Below, piece by piece: positions 28,085 to 39,100 of a stretch of DNA of 64,000 nucleotides. The position numbers were made by a program, and so were the translations under genes. Origin of the DNA: JAIXWP01 sp041391745 (GTDB lineage: Bacteria > Bacteroidota > Bacteroidia > Flavobacteriales_D > Sanyastnellaceae); assembly GCA_041391745.1 (NCBI GenBank), contig JAWKNK010000001.1, forward strand, positions 186,001 to 250,000, given 5' to 3'. Under the pieces are notes generated by a model, which made no database searches, was not told where the DNA came from, and was given only the letters and a program-made list of their open reading frames with translations. Position 1 is the stretch's first letter. Every line of letters begins with the position of its first letter.

Positions 28085-28798
28085 TTAAAATTTTAAAAAG
28101 TCTTTCATTGTGTAAACACCTTGTTTACCTACCAGCCACTCCGCAGCTTTCACAGCACCTAGTGCAAATCCTTTTCGGTTTTTTGCAATATGTGTCATTT
28201 CAATAATATCAATCTCCGATTCATACTTGATGGTATGCGTTCCCGGAACTTCATCCGTTCTTTCCACATCAATATTCAAAACATCGTTGGCTTCTTTTTC
28301 ATGGTCAATCGCCCATGAATCCAATCGTGCTATTTCATCAATAATACCCTCAGCGATTGTAATTGCTGTTCCACTTGGCTTGTCCAACTTGTGCACATGA
28401 TGAATTTCCTTCATTGAAGGAGTGTATTCATCCAATTTATCCATAATGCTCGCAAGCATTTTGTTCATGTGAAAAAGTACATTTACGCCAATGGAAAAAT
28501 TGGTAGAGTAGAGGATTGCACCTTTATTGCTATTCGTTTCAATTTTCACTTCATCCAAACGATTGTACCAGCCTGTAGTTCCAATTACTACGGGTACTCC
28601 AAATTGAATACAAAGTAAAATATTGTTGACAGCAGCATCAGGACGCGAAAACTCGATTGCAACATCTGCTTCTTTGATAGCAACTGTTTCGGATGTCAAA
28701 CCAACGGAAGTTTTAAATACGATTTCGTGCCCTCTGGAAATAGCCATTTGCTCTATTTCCTTTCCCATTTTACCGTATCCAACTAATGCAATTTTCAC
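28085..28798 (-). CDS. dapB: 4-hydroxy-tetrahydrodipicolinate reductase
   Basis: 237 residues. NAD(P)H-dependent step of the diaminopimelate/lysine pathway, supplying cell-wall precursors. Rossmann motif ALVGYGKMGKEIE at the N-terminus, VVIGTTGWY, and the active-site block EIHHVHKLDKPSGTA (catalytic His and Lys). Shorter than the E. coli enzyme (273) but usual for Bacteroidota. Seven bases separate it from lepB downstream and about 20 from the DUF5683 gene upstream, so it is inside the parAB operon-like run. Confidence 0.96.
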   Translation of the reverse strand: MKIALVGYGKMGKEIEQMAISRGHEIVFKTSVGLTSETVAIKEADVAIEFSRPDAAVNNILLCIQFGVPVVIGTTGWYNRLDEVKIETNSNKGAILYSTNFSIGVNVLFHMNKMLASIMDKLDEYTPSMKEIHHVHKLDKPSGTAITIAEGIIDEIARLDSWAIDHEKEANDVLNIDVERTDEVPGTHTIKYESEIDIIEMTHIAKNRKGFALGAVKAAEWLVGKQGVYTMKDFLKF

Positions 28799-28817
28799 GT
28801 TTTTCTTTTTTATAAAA

Positions 28818-29429
28818 TTAAAAATTGATTAGTAATCCTAGTCCTGGTCTTACTCTATCGGATGTGGAAAAGGATGGATGGATGCTCACTGAGATGTCTG
28901 GCGACACATCGTAATAAAAGAGATGTCCATCTACATTCGCATCGATTATTTGTAAAACATAAACACCGAATAGAGCCATATAACTTACGTCTCGCCAACG
29001 GTGATACTGCTCTTGCCATTGATTAAAAAATGCCGAGTTTCCTTCAATCGAAGGAACCGTAGTAGGGTCGTCATCTACACTTGCGATGTATGCTGTTTTG
29101 TAAAGCTGGTAATTCTTGTTGTTGTCTGAAATAAAATAAATACAGGTTCCCATACCAGCATATACTATGAGCGACTTCCACCACTTTTTGTTGTAGAGCT
29201 GTCCAGCGCCTGGAATAACAGCCGAATACACTGTAGCCTTTAAAGGGCTGTGTGGTTCCATGTGCCATTTCGCTTTAAATGAATTTGGCTTTTCTACTAC
29301 AGTGGTATCGACAGTGCTTAGTCCGATAAGTGTATCAGACTGCCCATGAGTACTTAGGGATATAAAAACAACAAACAGAGCTACAAGAGCTCTGCATGTT
29401 GATATTGATATTTTAGAAAGAAAATGCAC
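28818..29429 (-). CDS. DUF5683 membrane protein
   Basis: 203 residues. Signal-like N-terminus (STCRALVALFVVFISLSTHGQ), then the DUF5683 core SPLKATVYSAVIPGAGQLYNKKWWKSLIVYAGMG with a hydrophobic hairpin, and a second hydrophobic stretch VSYMALFGVYVLQIIDANVDGHLF. Function unknown; the gene is regularly found between parB and dapB in Bacteroidota, as here. It starts two bases after the parB stop, suggesting translation coupling. Confidence 0.88.
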   Translation of the reverse strand: MHFLSKISISTCRALVALFVVFISLSTHGQSDTLIGLSTVDTTVVEKPNSFKAKWHMEPHSPLKATVYSAVIPGAGQLYNKKWWKSLIVYAGMGTCIYFISDNNKNYQLYKTAYIASVDDDPTTVPSIEGNSAFFNQWQEQYHRWRDVSYMALFGVYVLQIIDANVDGHLFYYDVSPDISVSIHPSFSTSDRVRPGLGLLINF

Positions 29430-29431
29430 TT

Positions 29432-30343
29432 TTAAAAATCGAGCATGTCTACAATTCTTTGCAGATCATCATCAGTTGCGAAAGGTATTTCGATTTTTCC
29501 TATTCCGTGATCATTTCTTACCACTTTAGCTTTTTTACCAAATTTCAATCGCAAGTCTGCTTGCATTTTTTGAAGCTCGATGGGTAAAATTTGTTTTTCC
29601 GATTTGAAAAGCTTTGGCGTATCATCTTCCTTCACCATTTCTTCCACACGGCGCACACTCAAATCCTTTTCTAAAATCTGCTTATACATTTTCAGCTGCT
29701 TCGACTCTGGCTCGGCATTAATTAATGCACGAGCATGACCCATTGAAATCTTCTTTTCGATAATTCCAATTTGAATTTCAGGTGGAAGTTTGAGTAATCG
29801 AACATAGTTTGTAACCGTTGTGCGGTCTTTACCAACACGCTCGGCCAATTTCTCTGTAGTCAGGTTACATTCCTCCATCAAGCGCTTATAACTGATAGCT
29901 ACTTCGATTGAGTTAAGATTTTCTCTTTGAATGTTTTCTACCAAAGCCATTTCAAGCATGCTCTGGTCGTCTGCTTCACGAACATAAACTGGAACTTCTT
30001 CCAATTCTGCCATTTGAGCGGCACGGAAACGGCGTTCACCACTGATGATCTGGAACTTCTGTGCTGAAAGTTTTCTTACTGTTATAGGCTGGATGAGTCC
30101 AAGTTCGCGAATGCTTTGTGCCAATTCTGCCATTGGTTCCTTTTCAAACTCTTGACGAGGCTGAAATGGATTCGCTTCAATTTGCGAAATTTTAACCACT
30201 GACACTGGACCAGCAACGTGACCTACAGTTTCTGCAGCAACTTTATCCAACACAGTTGTACCTGCTGATGTTTTATCTTTAGGCATTGGTGCATTATCTA
30301 AAAGCGCACTCAATCCTCTTCCTAATGCTTGTTTCTTAGCCAT
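29432..30343 (-). CDS. parB: Chromosome partitioning protein ParB
   Basis: 303 residues. CTP-dependent DNA clamp that loads at parS sites and spreads along the chromosome. The N-terminal domain has IEANPFQPRQEFEKE and the CTP-binding box ISGERRFRAAQMAELEEVPV; the helix-turn-helix region is LTTEKLAERVGKDRTTVTNYVRLLKLP; a C-terminal dimerisation domain follows. Overlaps parA by eight bases. Half-sites resembling parS lie upstream of parA. Confidence 0.96.
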   Translation of the reverse strand: MAKKQALGRGLSALLDNAPMPKDKTSAGTTVLDKVAAETVGHVAGPVSVVKISQIEANPFQPRQEFEKEPMAELAQSIRELGLIQPITVRKLSAQKFQIISGERRFRAAQMAELEEVPVYVREADDQSMLEMALVENIQRENLNSIEVAISYKRLMEECNLTTEKLAERVGKDRTTVTNYVRLLKLPPEIQIGIIEKKISMGHARALINAEPESKQLKMYKQILEKDLSVRRVEEMVKEDDTPKLFKSEKQILPIELQKMQADLRLKFGKKAKVVRNDHGIGKIEIPFATDDDLQRIVDMLDF

Positions 30344-31148
30344 TGTCTACGTTGATGTATTTGTCTTCTCCTTTCATTTTCGTCAAGTCATTCTTTTGGA
30401 GAATTTCTCTCGCCAAGTTCAGATAATTGACAGAACCTTTACTGCTTGCATCGTGCATAATGATAGTTTGACCAAAACTTGGTGCTTCACCTAAAGTGGT
30501 GTTACGATTGATAATGGTATCAAACACCATTTCTTGAAAGTGCATTCTAACTTCATCAACAACTTGATTGCTCAAACGCAAACGTGTATCGTACATAGTT
30601 AAGAGAATTCCTTCAATTGACAAATCAGGATTCAATTTTTGCTGAACGATTTTGATAGTATTTAAAAGCTTACCAAGACCTTCCAATGCGAAGTATTCAC
30701 ATTGAACAGGGATGATTGCCGAATCACTTGCAGTGAGCGAGTTTACAGTAACCAAACCTAGAGATGGAGAACAGTCGATGATAATAAAATCATACTCTTC
30801 TTTTAGAGGAGCCAAGGATTCGCGCATCATGAATTCGCGGTTTGGCATGTTGATCAATTCAATTTCAGCACCAACAAGGTCAATGTGCGCAGGAATCAAA
30901 TCTAAATTTGGATTTTCTGTAGAAATGATAATGTCCTTCGGATTGATATCATTTACCAAACATTCATAAATGCTTGTCTTTACCGTCTTCGGATCAATGC
31001 CAACACCACTAGTTGCATTTGCCTGAGGGTCAGCATCCACCAACAATGTTTTGTACTCCAAAACCCCCAAACAAGCAGCTAAACTAATAGCTGTTGTTGT
31101 TTTTCCTACACCGCCTTTTTGATTGGCTACCGCTATGATTTTACCCAT
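30336..31148 (-). CDS. parA: Chromosome partitioning ATPase ParA
   Basis: 270 residues. Deviant Walker A KGGVGKTTTAIS near residue 11, Walker A' DADPQANAT near 41, and IIIDCSPSLGLVTVNSL (Walker B). ParA moves ParB-bound origins during segregation. It is the first gene of the minus-strand run that continues through parB, DUF5683, dapB, lepB and wbqC. A promoter at 31222-31230 with an overlapping dyad symmetry suggests feedback control by a DNA-binding protein, ParB being the obvious candidate. Confidence 0.97.
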   Translation of the reverse strand: MGKIIAVANQKGGVGKTTTAISLAACLGVLEYKTLLVDADPQANATSGVGIDPKTVKTSIYECLVNDINPKDIIISTENPNLDLIPAHIDLVGAEIELINMPNREFMMRESLAPLKEEYDFIIIDCSPSLGLVTVNSLTASDSAIIPVQCEYFALEGLGKLLNTIKIVQQKLNPDLSIEGILLTMYDTRLRLSNQVVDEVRMHFQEMVFDTIINRNTTLGEAPSFGQTIIMHDASSKGSVNYLNLAREILQKNDLTKMKGEDKYINVDNG

Positions 31149-31190
31149 CTAAGATGATTATTTTACTTGTTTATAACACATTGTCAATTC

Positions 31191-31253
31191 CGTGAAACAT
31201 AGAGTTGACCATATGTTGAATGCGAAAGTACCGTGAAACTAAAATGTTTCACG
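31191..31253 (-). promoter_or_regulatory. parA promoter with parS-like half-sites
   Basis: Minus strand -7 element TACTTTCGC at 31222-31230. Directly upstream is a dyad: CGTGAAAC at 31232-31239 and GTTTCACG at 31246-31253 with six bases between, covering the spacer and -33 region. A third half-site CGTGAAACA lies at 31191-31199. Canonical parS is TGTTTCAC followed by GTGAAACA; here the half-sites are identical but spaced and turned outward. Confidence 0.5.
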
Positions 31254-31331
31254 CCTTTTGAAGGTCAAAGTTTTACACACGAAATTTGTTGAAAGGCGGT
31301 TGATAAAAAACTTCGATGACTGATAACCAAA

Positions 31332-31359
31332 AGTTTAGAATAGGGCAGGAGCCTAAACT
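31332..31359 (-). terminator. Possible terminator after the beta-helix lipoprotein gene
   Basis: AGTTTAG / CTAAACT, a 7-bp stem with a 14-base loop, followed on the minus strand by only four T. Weak compared with the other terminators here. Confidence 0.35.
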
Positions 31360-31390
31360 CATGAACATCCGCAATTTTTTTATTCAAAAA

Positions 31391-32911
31391 TTAATCCGCA
31401 CAAGGATCATTGGAAGATCCTAAAAAGAAATCGTAGCATCCTTTCCAATCGCCATTTGTAACACCCCGGATATCTTGACCAACACCATTTGGCTTACCTA
31501 CTACACTAGATGCATTATTACTAAGCTTGAAGTTGAAGCTACTCCCATCGCAGAAAGGAGGAGCGATGCCATTGATACAATTCACGAACCGGCTATCTTG
31601 ATCCACATTGATGTCTGTATCTACCAAACAATAATCGAAAAATAGAGATTGAGATTCCGGCGAAGCCAAATCAATGGCCAATTCATTAAAGTCATTCAAG
31701 AGCGCATTATTCCCGTACATAATGCAATTGGTGAAAACGGTATTGATCAATGACCTCACCTGTATATTCCCATTTACATCCTCATAGTAGTTGTCAATAG
31801 CACATGCAGCACCCGTTCTAGAACCTAAACCCCAATAATCAGCAAAGGTGCAGTTATCCATTTTATATTTTCCACCTATAGAAAAATAGGCACAAGACTG
31901 ACCACAGTTTGAAACCAGAAGGTTGGTAGCTTGAATAGAACCTCCGCGTCCCCAAAGACCAATACCTGAGCAGTTTTCAATCTTAGTATTTAATACTGTT
32001 GTAGAAAAAGCGCCTGAGTTGTAGTCAACACCAGTTGAATCTACTTGCAATCCCATTCCAGCATTTCGGATAATGGCGTAATTGATTCTTGATTCAGGTG
32101 ATTGGTTGATCCAAATTCCCCCTCTTGAAACGGATGCTACCGTGGGAGCACCGCCCGACAACACAATTCCTTCAATTTGAATTCCCCACTGACCGGGTTG
32201 ATCTATATAAAAAGACTCCAAACGATCTCCTCTGAACAGAACTTCATTGCCCAGCTCGCCATTTACATATAACTTGCCTTTATAAATGTAGAGTCCAGAT
32301 TTAGCGTGGCAATAGACTGATGTTCCAGCATTGATGGTAAGTGTGCAGGCCGAATCAACTGCCACAATTCCGTAAACGATATGGGGCTTATCAGGGTTCC
32401 ACACTTCATCGCAATCCAAAACCGTTAATGCTCCAATTCCTCCATGATAGTAAGCATCCTGTCCCCAGGCATTTAAAACAACTTCTTGTTCATTTCCATT
32501 TACGGTGAAATCGATAAAGTCTTCTACGACAAATGGAGTATTGGTATTTCCAGGGTCAACTGTAACTTCAACAAAAATGAATAGACTATCGTTTCCTGCG
32601 ATTTCAATGTTGGAAAATGATGTTCCATTATCACCGTCTACATTGATTCTAAACTGAGAAGAACTCCCATCACGCAGACGAATGCTTTCGATCTTAACTG
32701 TTTCATTAGAAGTATTGTAAACCTTCAAATATTCCGTAGTGCTGCCAATGGTGGTGAAAACAGTATCGAATAGAACAGTGTCTTTATTGAAACTCAGTTG
32801 AAAGGACGAACTGGTGTTGAATTTTTCCTTTTTACAGCTAAAAATGAAAAGAAAACACGCCAAAACAGAGAAAACGGATAGAAATCGACGGGTTGGAAGG
32901 CTTAAATTCAT
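31391..32911 (-). CDS. Secreted lipoprotein with right-handed beta-helix region
   Basis: 506 residues. Lipoprotein signal ending LACFLFIFSC with charged residues after the Cys (KKEK), so export to the outer membrane or surface is likely. An Ig-like N-terminal region (FDTVFTTIGSTTEYLKVYNTSNE, resembling choice-of-anchor/HYDIN-type domains) is followed by a parallel beta-helix with repeated short strands (GGIWINQSPESRINYAIIRNAG; NTKIENCSGIGLWGRGG; ATNLLVSNCGQSCAYF). No enzyme active site recognised. Its 5' end faces the giant PKD gene, so the two are divergent. Intact. Confidence 0.8.
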   Translation of the reverse strand: MNLSLPTRRFLSVFSVLACFLFIFSCKKEKFNTSSSFQLSFNKDTVLFDTVFTTIGSTTEYLKVYNTSNETVKIESIRLRDGSSSQFRINVDGDNGTSFSNIEIAGNDSLFIFVEVTVDPGNTNTPFVVEDFIDFTVNGNEQEVVLNAWGQDAYYHGGIGALTVLDCDEVWNPDKPHIVYGIVAVDSACTLTINAGTSVYCHAKSGLYIYKGKLYVNGELGNEVLFRGDRLESFYIDQPGQWGIQIEGIVLSGGAPTVASVSRGGIWINQSPESRINYAIIRNAGMGLQVDSTGVDYNSGAFSTTVLNTKIENCSGIGLWGRGGSIQATNLLVSNCGQSCAYFSIGGKYKMDNCTFADYWGLGSRTGAACAIDNYYEDVNGNIQVRSLINTVFTNCIMYGNNALLNDFNELAIDLASPESQSLFFDYCLVDTDINVDQDSRFVNCINGIAPPFCDGSSFNFKLSNNASSVVGKPNGVGQDIRGVTNGDWKGCYDFFLGSSNDPCAD

Positions 32912-33076
32912 TCGGCAAATTAAAGGCCTGAAAACGAAAAAACCGACGAATTATTATCAAAACGTTACAAATATTCATTTGGTGTATATACCTTATAATG
33001 TGCAACCCTTTAGGCGGTACTTTTGTCCATGAAGTTGAAGATTTATTCTTTTTATTAAATAAAACCTTCGACTAAC

Positions 33077-33084
33077 TATCTTTG
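33077..33084 (+). promoter_or_regulatory. Promoter -7 element of the giant PKD gene
   Basis: TATCTTTG followed by C, full match to TAnnTTTG, 18 bases before the ATG at 33103. A second match, TACTTTTG, is at 33018-33025. Confidence 0.5.
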
Positions 33085-33102
33085 CACCCCGATTTTTGGG
33101 CT

Positions 33103-36100
33103 ATGGGAGAATATAGACGACTGATATACACATCATTAACTTGGGTGATGGCACTTTTGCTTGTGCCCAATTTTGCTTTTTCCCAATGTGAGGCGGATGC
33201 TGGACCTAATCAAACTATTTGTCAAGGTGAGTCCGTGACCTTGGGTGGAAATCCGACGGCAATTGATGCACCTCCTGGAGTAACTTACAATTGGAATAAC
33301 GGAGCTGCTGATGTTGCAAACCCTGTTGTGAGCCCAAATTCAACTACTACATATACTGTAGAGCTTGGAGGAGGTGGAGGATGCAATAATGAAGATGATC
33401 AAATTACTATCACTGTAATTCCCGCGCCAAACGCGAACTTTACATTTCCCCAAACAATCAATGTGCGAACGTTCCAGTAAACTTTACCAATACAACTACG
33501 GGTTGTACAAGTTGTACTTATGAATGGAATTTTGGAGATCCCTCAAGTGGCTCTAGCAATACATCTACGTCTCAAAACCCTTCTCACACCTTCTCAGCAT
33601 TTGGTGGGGGATCTCAGAGTTTCACTGTTACCCTAACCGTAACTGGTCCTGGACCAAATTTTTGCGAAGATGTTCAAACTGCAAATGTGACGGTAAATCA
33701 AATTCCCCAAGTTTCACTTGTGGATCCGATAACCGATTTCACACAATGTAGCGGAGATCCAGCTTTTCCAGTAACTGTATTTGATGGTTCAACTCAGCTA
33801 CTAACGCAAATTACACCATCAATTGGGGAGACGGAAGTGCCAACTGGACTGGAAATACAAGTCCTCAAGGAGTAGTACATAGCTATACGGAAACAGATAT
33901 TTTCAACTTGGTATACACTATCACAGGAACCAACGGTTGTTCAGCATCTGAGAATATTTTAGTTTCAAATATCACTAACCCCGCAGTGGGTGCTGGTATT
34001 GATGGGGGTACACAAGGTTGTGCTCCATTGGACATCTGTTTTAACATATTGAACTTCGCAAATAACCACGAATCAACAACTTATGTGGTTAACTTCGGAG
34101 ATGGTAGTCCTCTTCAAAACCTGAATCATCCGCCTCCACCACAGATTTACCCTCTTACACAGGTTCTTCTTGTGAGGATGGCGGCGCTTATACCTTTACA
34201 ATCACCGCTGTAAATAGCTGTGATAACTCGGTTGCTACAATTACTCCTGTGCGCGTTTACACGGCACCACAAGCCAACTTTGATGCTACGCCAGTGCCAG
34301 GATGTATCAACACTCCAATAACATTTACAAATACATCTGTACTAGGATATAATAACTCATGTAGTCAAACAGCCTTATTTACTTGGACTTGGGGAGATGG
34401 ATCGCCAAATACTGTTGTGACAACAAATGCTGCACAATCGCATACCTACACCGCAGCAGGGAACTACACTGTAACATTGTCTGCCCAAAACTCTTGTGGA
34501 ACAACTACGATTTCACAAGTTGTCTGTATCGAAACACCCCCAACGCCAGTTTTCACAGTAGATAACAACTTGGGTTGTGTTCCAATGACAGTAAGTACGA
34601 CCAATACTTCTAACAACGGAATTCCTTGTAGTGTCAATTATTCTTGGATTGTAGATTATACGGATTTGCCTTGTGCTCCAAATACAGGTACTTATAGTTT
34701 TACTGGCGGAACAACCGCATCATCTTTAGAACCAGATTTTCTTCTTTCATCCGTTGGAACATACACGATTCGTCTTCAAATGACCAACTCATGCGGTGTA
34801 TTTCAGGATACTGAAACTGTGACTGTGAATACTACTCCAGTTGTCGCTGTAAATACAATTGCTACGATATGTTCTGGAAATACGGTTACTCCAGTAGGAG
34901 TGGTAAATGCTTGTAATTTACCGATAACTTCCTACGCATGGAACCTTCCTGGAGGTTCGCCAGCAACAGCCAATACACTTTCTCCAGGACCAATTACATA
35001 TGCTGCCGCTGGAACTTACACAGCAACCTTAACAGCTACTAATGCTTGTGGACCAAGCAGTGGTTCGGCTACCGTAAACGTATTAGCACCTCCTGTTGTA
35101 AACATCTCTACAAGCACAGGTAGTACCGCTTTTTGTAGTGGTTCGAATGTGAGTTTGACTGCATCTGGCGCTGCCAATTACACTTGGATGCCTGGAAATT
35201 TATCCGGTAGTACCATTAATATTTCTCCAACATCAAACACTACGTATACTGTCACAGGTACAAGTGGATCTTGCACTGATCAAGAGACCATTTCTATCAC
35301 GATTAATCCTTTGCCAACAGTAACTCCCACTGGAGCTTTTTCAATGTGTACAGGAGAAACGGAACAGTTAAGTGTAAACGTGAATGGAGGAACCGCGCCT
35401 TATACCAATTACAGTTGGAATAATGGAGCTACATTATCAAGCACTTCTATTTCCAATCCAATTTCTTCTGCAACCACTACTACAACCTATACCGTTCAGG
35501 TAACTGATTCTAACGGTTGTGTTGGTGTGGGCAACGTTCCCGTGACGGTAAATCCATTGCCTGTTGTCAACGCAGGGCCGGACAATCAACTTTGTAATCA
35601 GCCCGTAGCCACGGCATTAACAGGATACTCACCAACAACAGGAGGAACAGGCGTTTGGTCGGGTCCTGGAGTGACCTCGAACGGAACATTCACTCCAAGC
35701 GCCATTGGTTGTTTTGATTTGACCTATACCTTCACCAACGGTACCACTGGATGTGCGAATTCAGATATTGTTCAAATTTGTGTGGTAGATCCTGTACCAG
35801 CGGATGGAGGCCCCGACTTGTCGGCGTGCTTTGGTGCGCCGGCAGTGGCACTTCCTACTGGAGGAACATGGTCTGGAACAAACGTTGCTGGAAACACTTT
35901 TACACCTGCTACAGTTGGCACCTACACTTTAACCTTCACTGTTGGTTCTGGATCTTGTCAAACATCAGACAACATACAAGCGACGGTGCTTGCTGCTCCA
36001 GTAGTAAATGCGGGAACTGATATTGCGAACATGTGCGCAGGAGAAACGGTGCAACTAAACGGTACTGCGAATAGTGCGAATGGCGCCATTACCTCATCTT

Positions 36101-39100
36101 CATGGACTTCACCATGTGGTGGAATAAGTGATGCTACGGTTTTAAATCCAAACATTACTCCGTCTACTGGAGCCTGCACATACACATTAAGCGCAACAGA
36201 TGCTGCTGGTTGCCAAGCAACAGACCAGGTACTTGTAAACGTAAATGCCTTACCCGTTGTAAATGCTGGTGCCGATCTTGTATTGTGTAATCAACCCATT
36301 GCAACTACCCTTTCAGGATTCAATCCTGCGGGTGGAACATGGTCAGCTGACCCGGGGATAGGACTTTCAGGAACAAACGTTACACCACAAGGAGTTGGTG
36401 TATTCAACCTTACTTATACATATACCAATCCTACAACAAACTGCACGAATACAGATATTGTAGTGGTTACAATTAATGACCCGTCGAATACTGATGCTGG
36501 ACCTGACGTTGAGCTTTGTTTGAATAGTCCAGTCTACAATATTATCGCTCCAACACCTGGTGGAACATGGACCGTTACACCACAAGTAACAGCAACTGGA
36601 GCATTTACTCCTAGCACAGTTGGTACTTATAATTTGACCTATACAGTAGGTTCTGGAACTTGTGCTACAAGCGACAATATGAATGTTATTGTAAATGGAC
36701 TTCCAACTATTGACGTTGGTCCAGATGGTTCTATTTGCTTAAACGATTCTTTAGCTGTGAATGGAACAGTAAGTGGAGGAGAAGCGCCATACGTAGTGTC
36801 TTGGAACTTCCCAGCTACTTTGAGCAATCCAAACAGCGCAGTCACATTTGCTTTTCCAAGTGTCACCACAAATTATACGGTTACTGTAACCGACAACAAT
36901 CAATGTGTTGATACTGACAACATCATCGTAACAGTGAATGGACTGCCAACTGTCAATGCTGGTAATGATCTCATTCTTTGTGATCAACCCATTGAAGAAG
37001 TATTGACAGGATTTAGTCCTACAAGTGGAGGAACAGGAACTTGGACCGGAACGGGAATAGTTGATCCTTCAGGTTCATTTTTAAGTCCTGGTGTGGGATC
37101 ATACTGGTTGTATTATGAGTTTACTGCAGGAGGAAACGCTTGTGCGAATACCGATTCTATTCTAGTTACGGTTAATGCACCGGTCATTGCGGATGCAGGA
37201 AGTGATTTAACTTTCTGTCTGAATGATGCTCAATACACGTTTACAGGTGTAACTCCAGCTGCTGGTGGAACTTGGTCGGGAGACGGAATCACGAACACAT
37301 CTGCAGGTATATTTAATCCTTCTGTTGCCGGAGTTGGTAACTATACTATTACTATCGAATACGGCTCGGGAACTTGCTATACCACTGACGATGTTGATAT
37401 CACAGTATTGGGATTACCAACAGTAGATGCTGGTCCAGATGATGCTGCTTGTGGAAATGCAGACCCATTTGATATGTCAGGTTATACCCCTGCAACTGGT
37501 GGTATTTGGGAGGGTCCAGGAATAACAAATTCTACTACTGGAAATTTTGATCCTGCAATTGGAATGGGCACTTACGATGTCTTTTTGTGGTACACTGATC
37601 CTTTGACAGGTTGCGCTGATACTGCATATAAAGTTGTCAATGTTTCACCAGTACCGAATGCAGCTTTCACAGTTCCTGCTCAAGGTTGTACCAACTCTCC
37701 AGCAGATATCGTAAACAATTCAACTGGTGCAACTCAGTATGATTGGGATTTTGGTGATGGCACTACATTCAGTGATATAGATCCTGTATATACATATCCA
37801 GATGAAGGTTTTTTTGATATCATGCTCGTCGCTATTAACAACTTTGGATGTAGAGACACCATGATATTGAACAATGAAATCGTGGATCCGCCTTCTGCTC
37901 AATTCAACTTACTACCTTCAGAAGGATGTGCTCCTTTAGTAGTAGATTTTGAAAATGTGAGTGTCGGTCAATATTTAAGTTTTGAATGGGACTTGTCTAT
38001 TACAACTTCCATCAACCAAACACCGCAGACTTTGACATATCAGCAAGGTCCAGACGTGATGATTTATCCAATAACCTTGACAGCCACCAACTATTGTGGT
38101 TCAGATCAAGCTGTGGATGAAGTAACTGTTTTCCCGCAACCTGTAGCTGGATTTGGAACTAACATGGATGTGTTCTGTAGTCCATTTACTGTGCTTTTCA
38201 ACAACACTTCTACGGGGTTGCCTGATACTTATGAATGGAACTTTGGTGATGGTTCACCTAACGTTTTTGTTGAAGAACCGATCAGTCACGTGTTTTATAC
38301 CGGTGAAGAACCTACAGACTATACCATCTATTTGTATTTGGAAAATGAATGTGGTCTTGATACTGCTGAATACACTATTACTGTTTTACCGAATACTGTT
38401 ACTTCATTCTTCAACACCAATATTACTCAAGGCTGTTCTCCTTTGGAAGTTGAATTTACAGACTTTAGTGAAGGTGGAAATCAAATCCAATACAACTTTG
38501 GTGATGGCACATTTACAGGCACAGCCAACCCTACTCATACCTTCGATGATGCTGGGGAATATACGATTTACCAATATGTGGACAACGGATGTTCTTACGA
38601 TACAACATTCATTGTAATTGAAGTTTATCCATCTCCAGACATTGATTTCACAACCAATGATGCAAGTATTTGCGTAAATGAAGGTATTCAATTTACACCT
38701 CAGTACACGGATGTTGTTGGAATTACTTGGGACTTTGGAGATGGCAGCACTTCTACACTTTCGGCGCCATTGCACGTATTTGAAACAAGCGGACAGTATA
38801 TAGTTACGGCGACAGCTGAAAGTGATAATCAATGTACCACTGACGTCACCCATCCTGTGACTGTATATTCAGCGCCAACGACAGCATTTACAGTTCCTGA
38901 TCAAGTAGGATGCAGTCCTTTCAATATCTGTTTTTCTGATGCTTCTCAAGGAGCAGTATTCTATGAATGGGACTTTGGGGATGGTAACACAGATAACATT
39001 GCTGAGCCTTGTAATTTGTATGAAAATTTCACGGCAGCACCACAGTTGTATACCATTCGATTAATTACTCAAAACATGCAACTATGTAGCGACACTACAT

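Noticed and set aside
38404..38853. 149-codon minus-strand frame inside the giant PKD gene
   Set aside because: Antisense shadow of repeat-rich coding sequence with no recognisable features.
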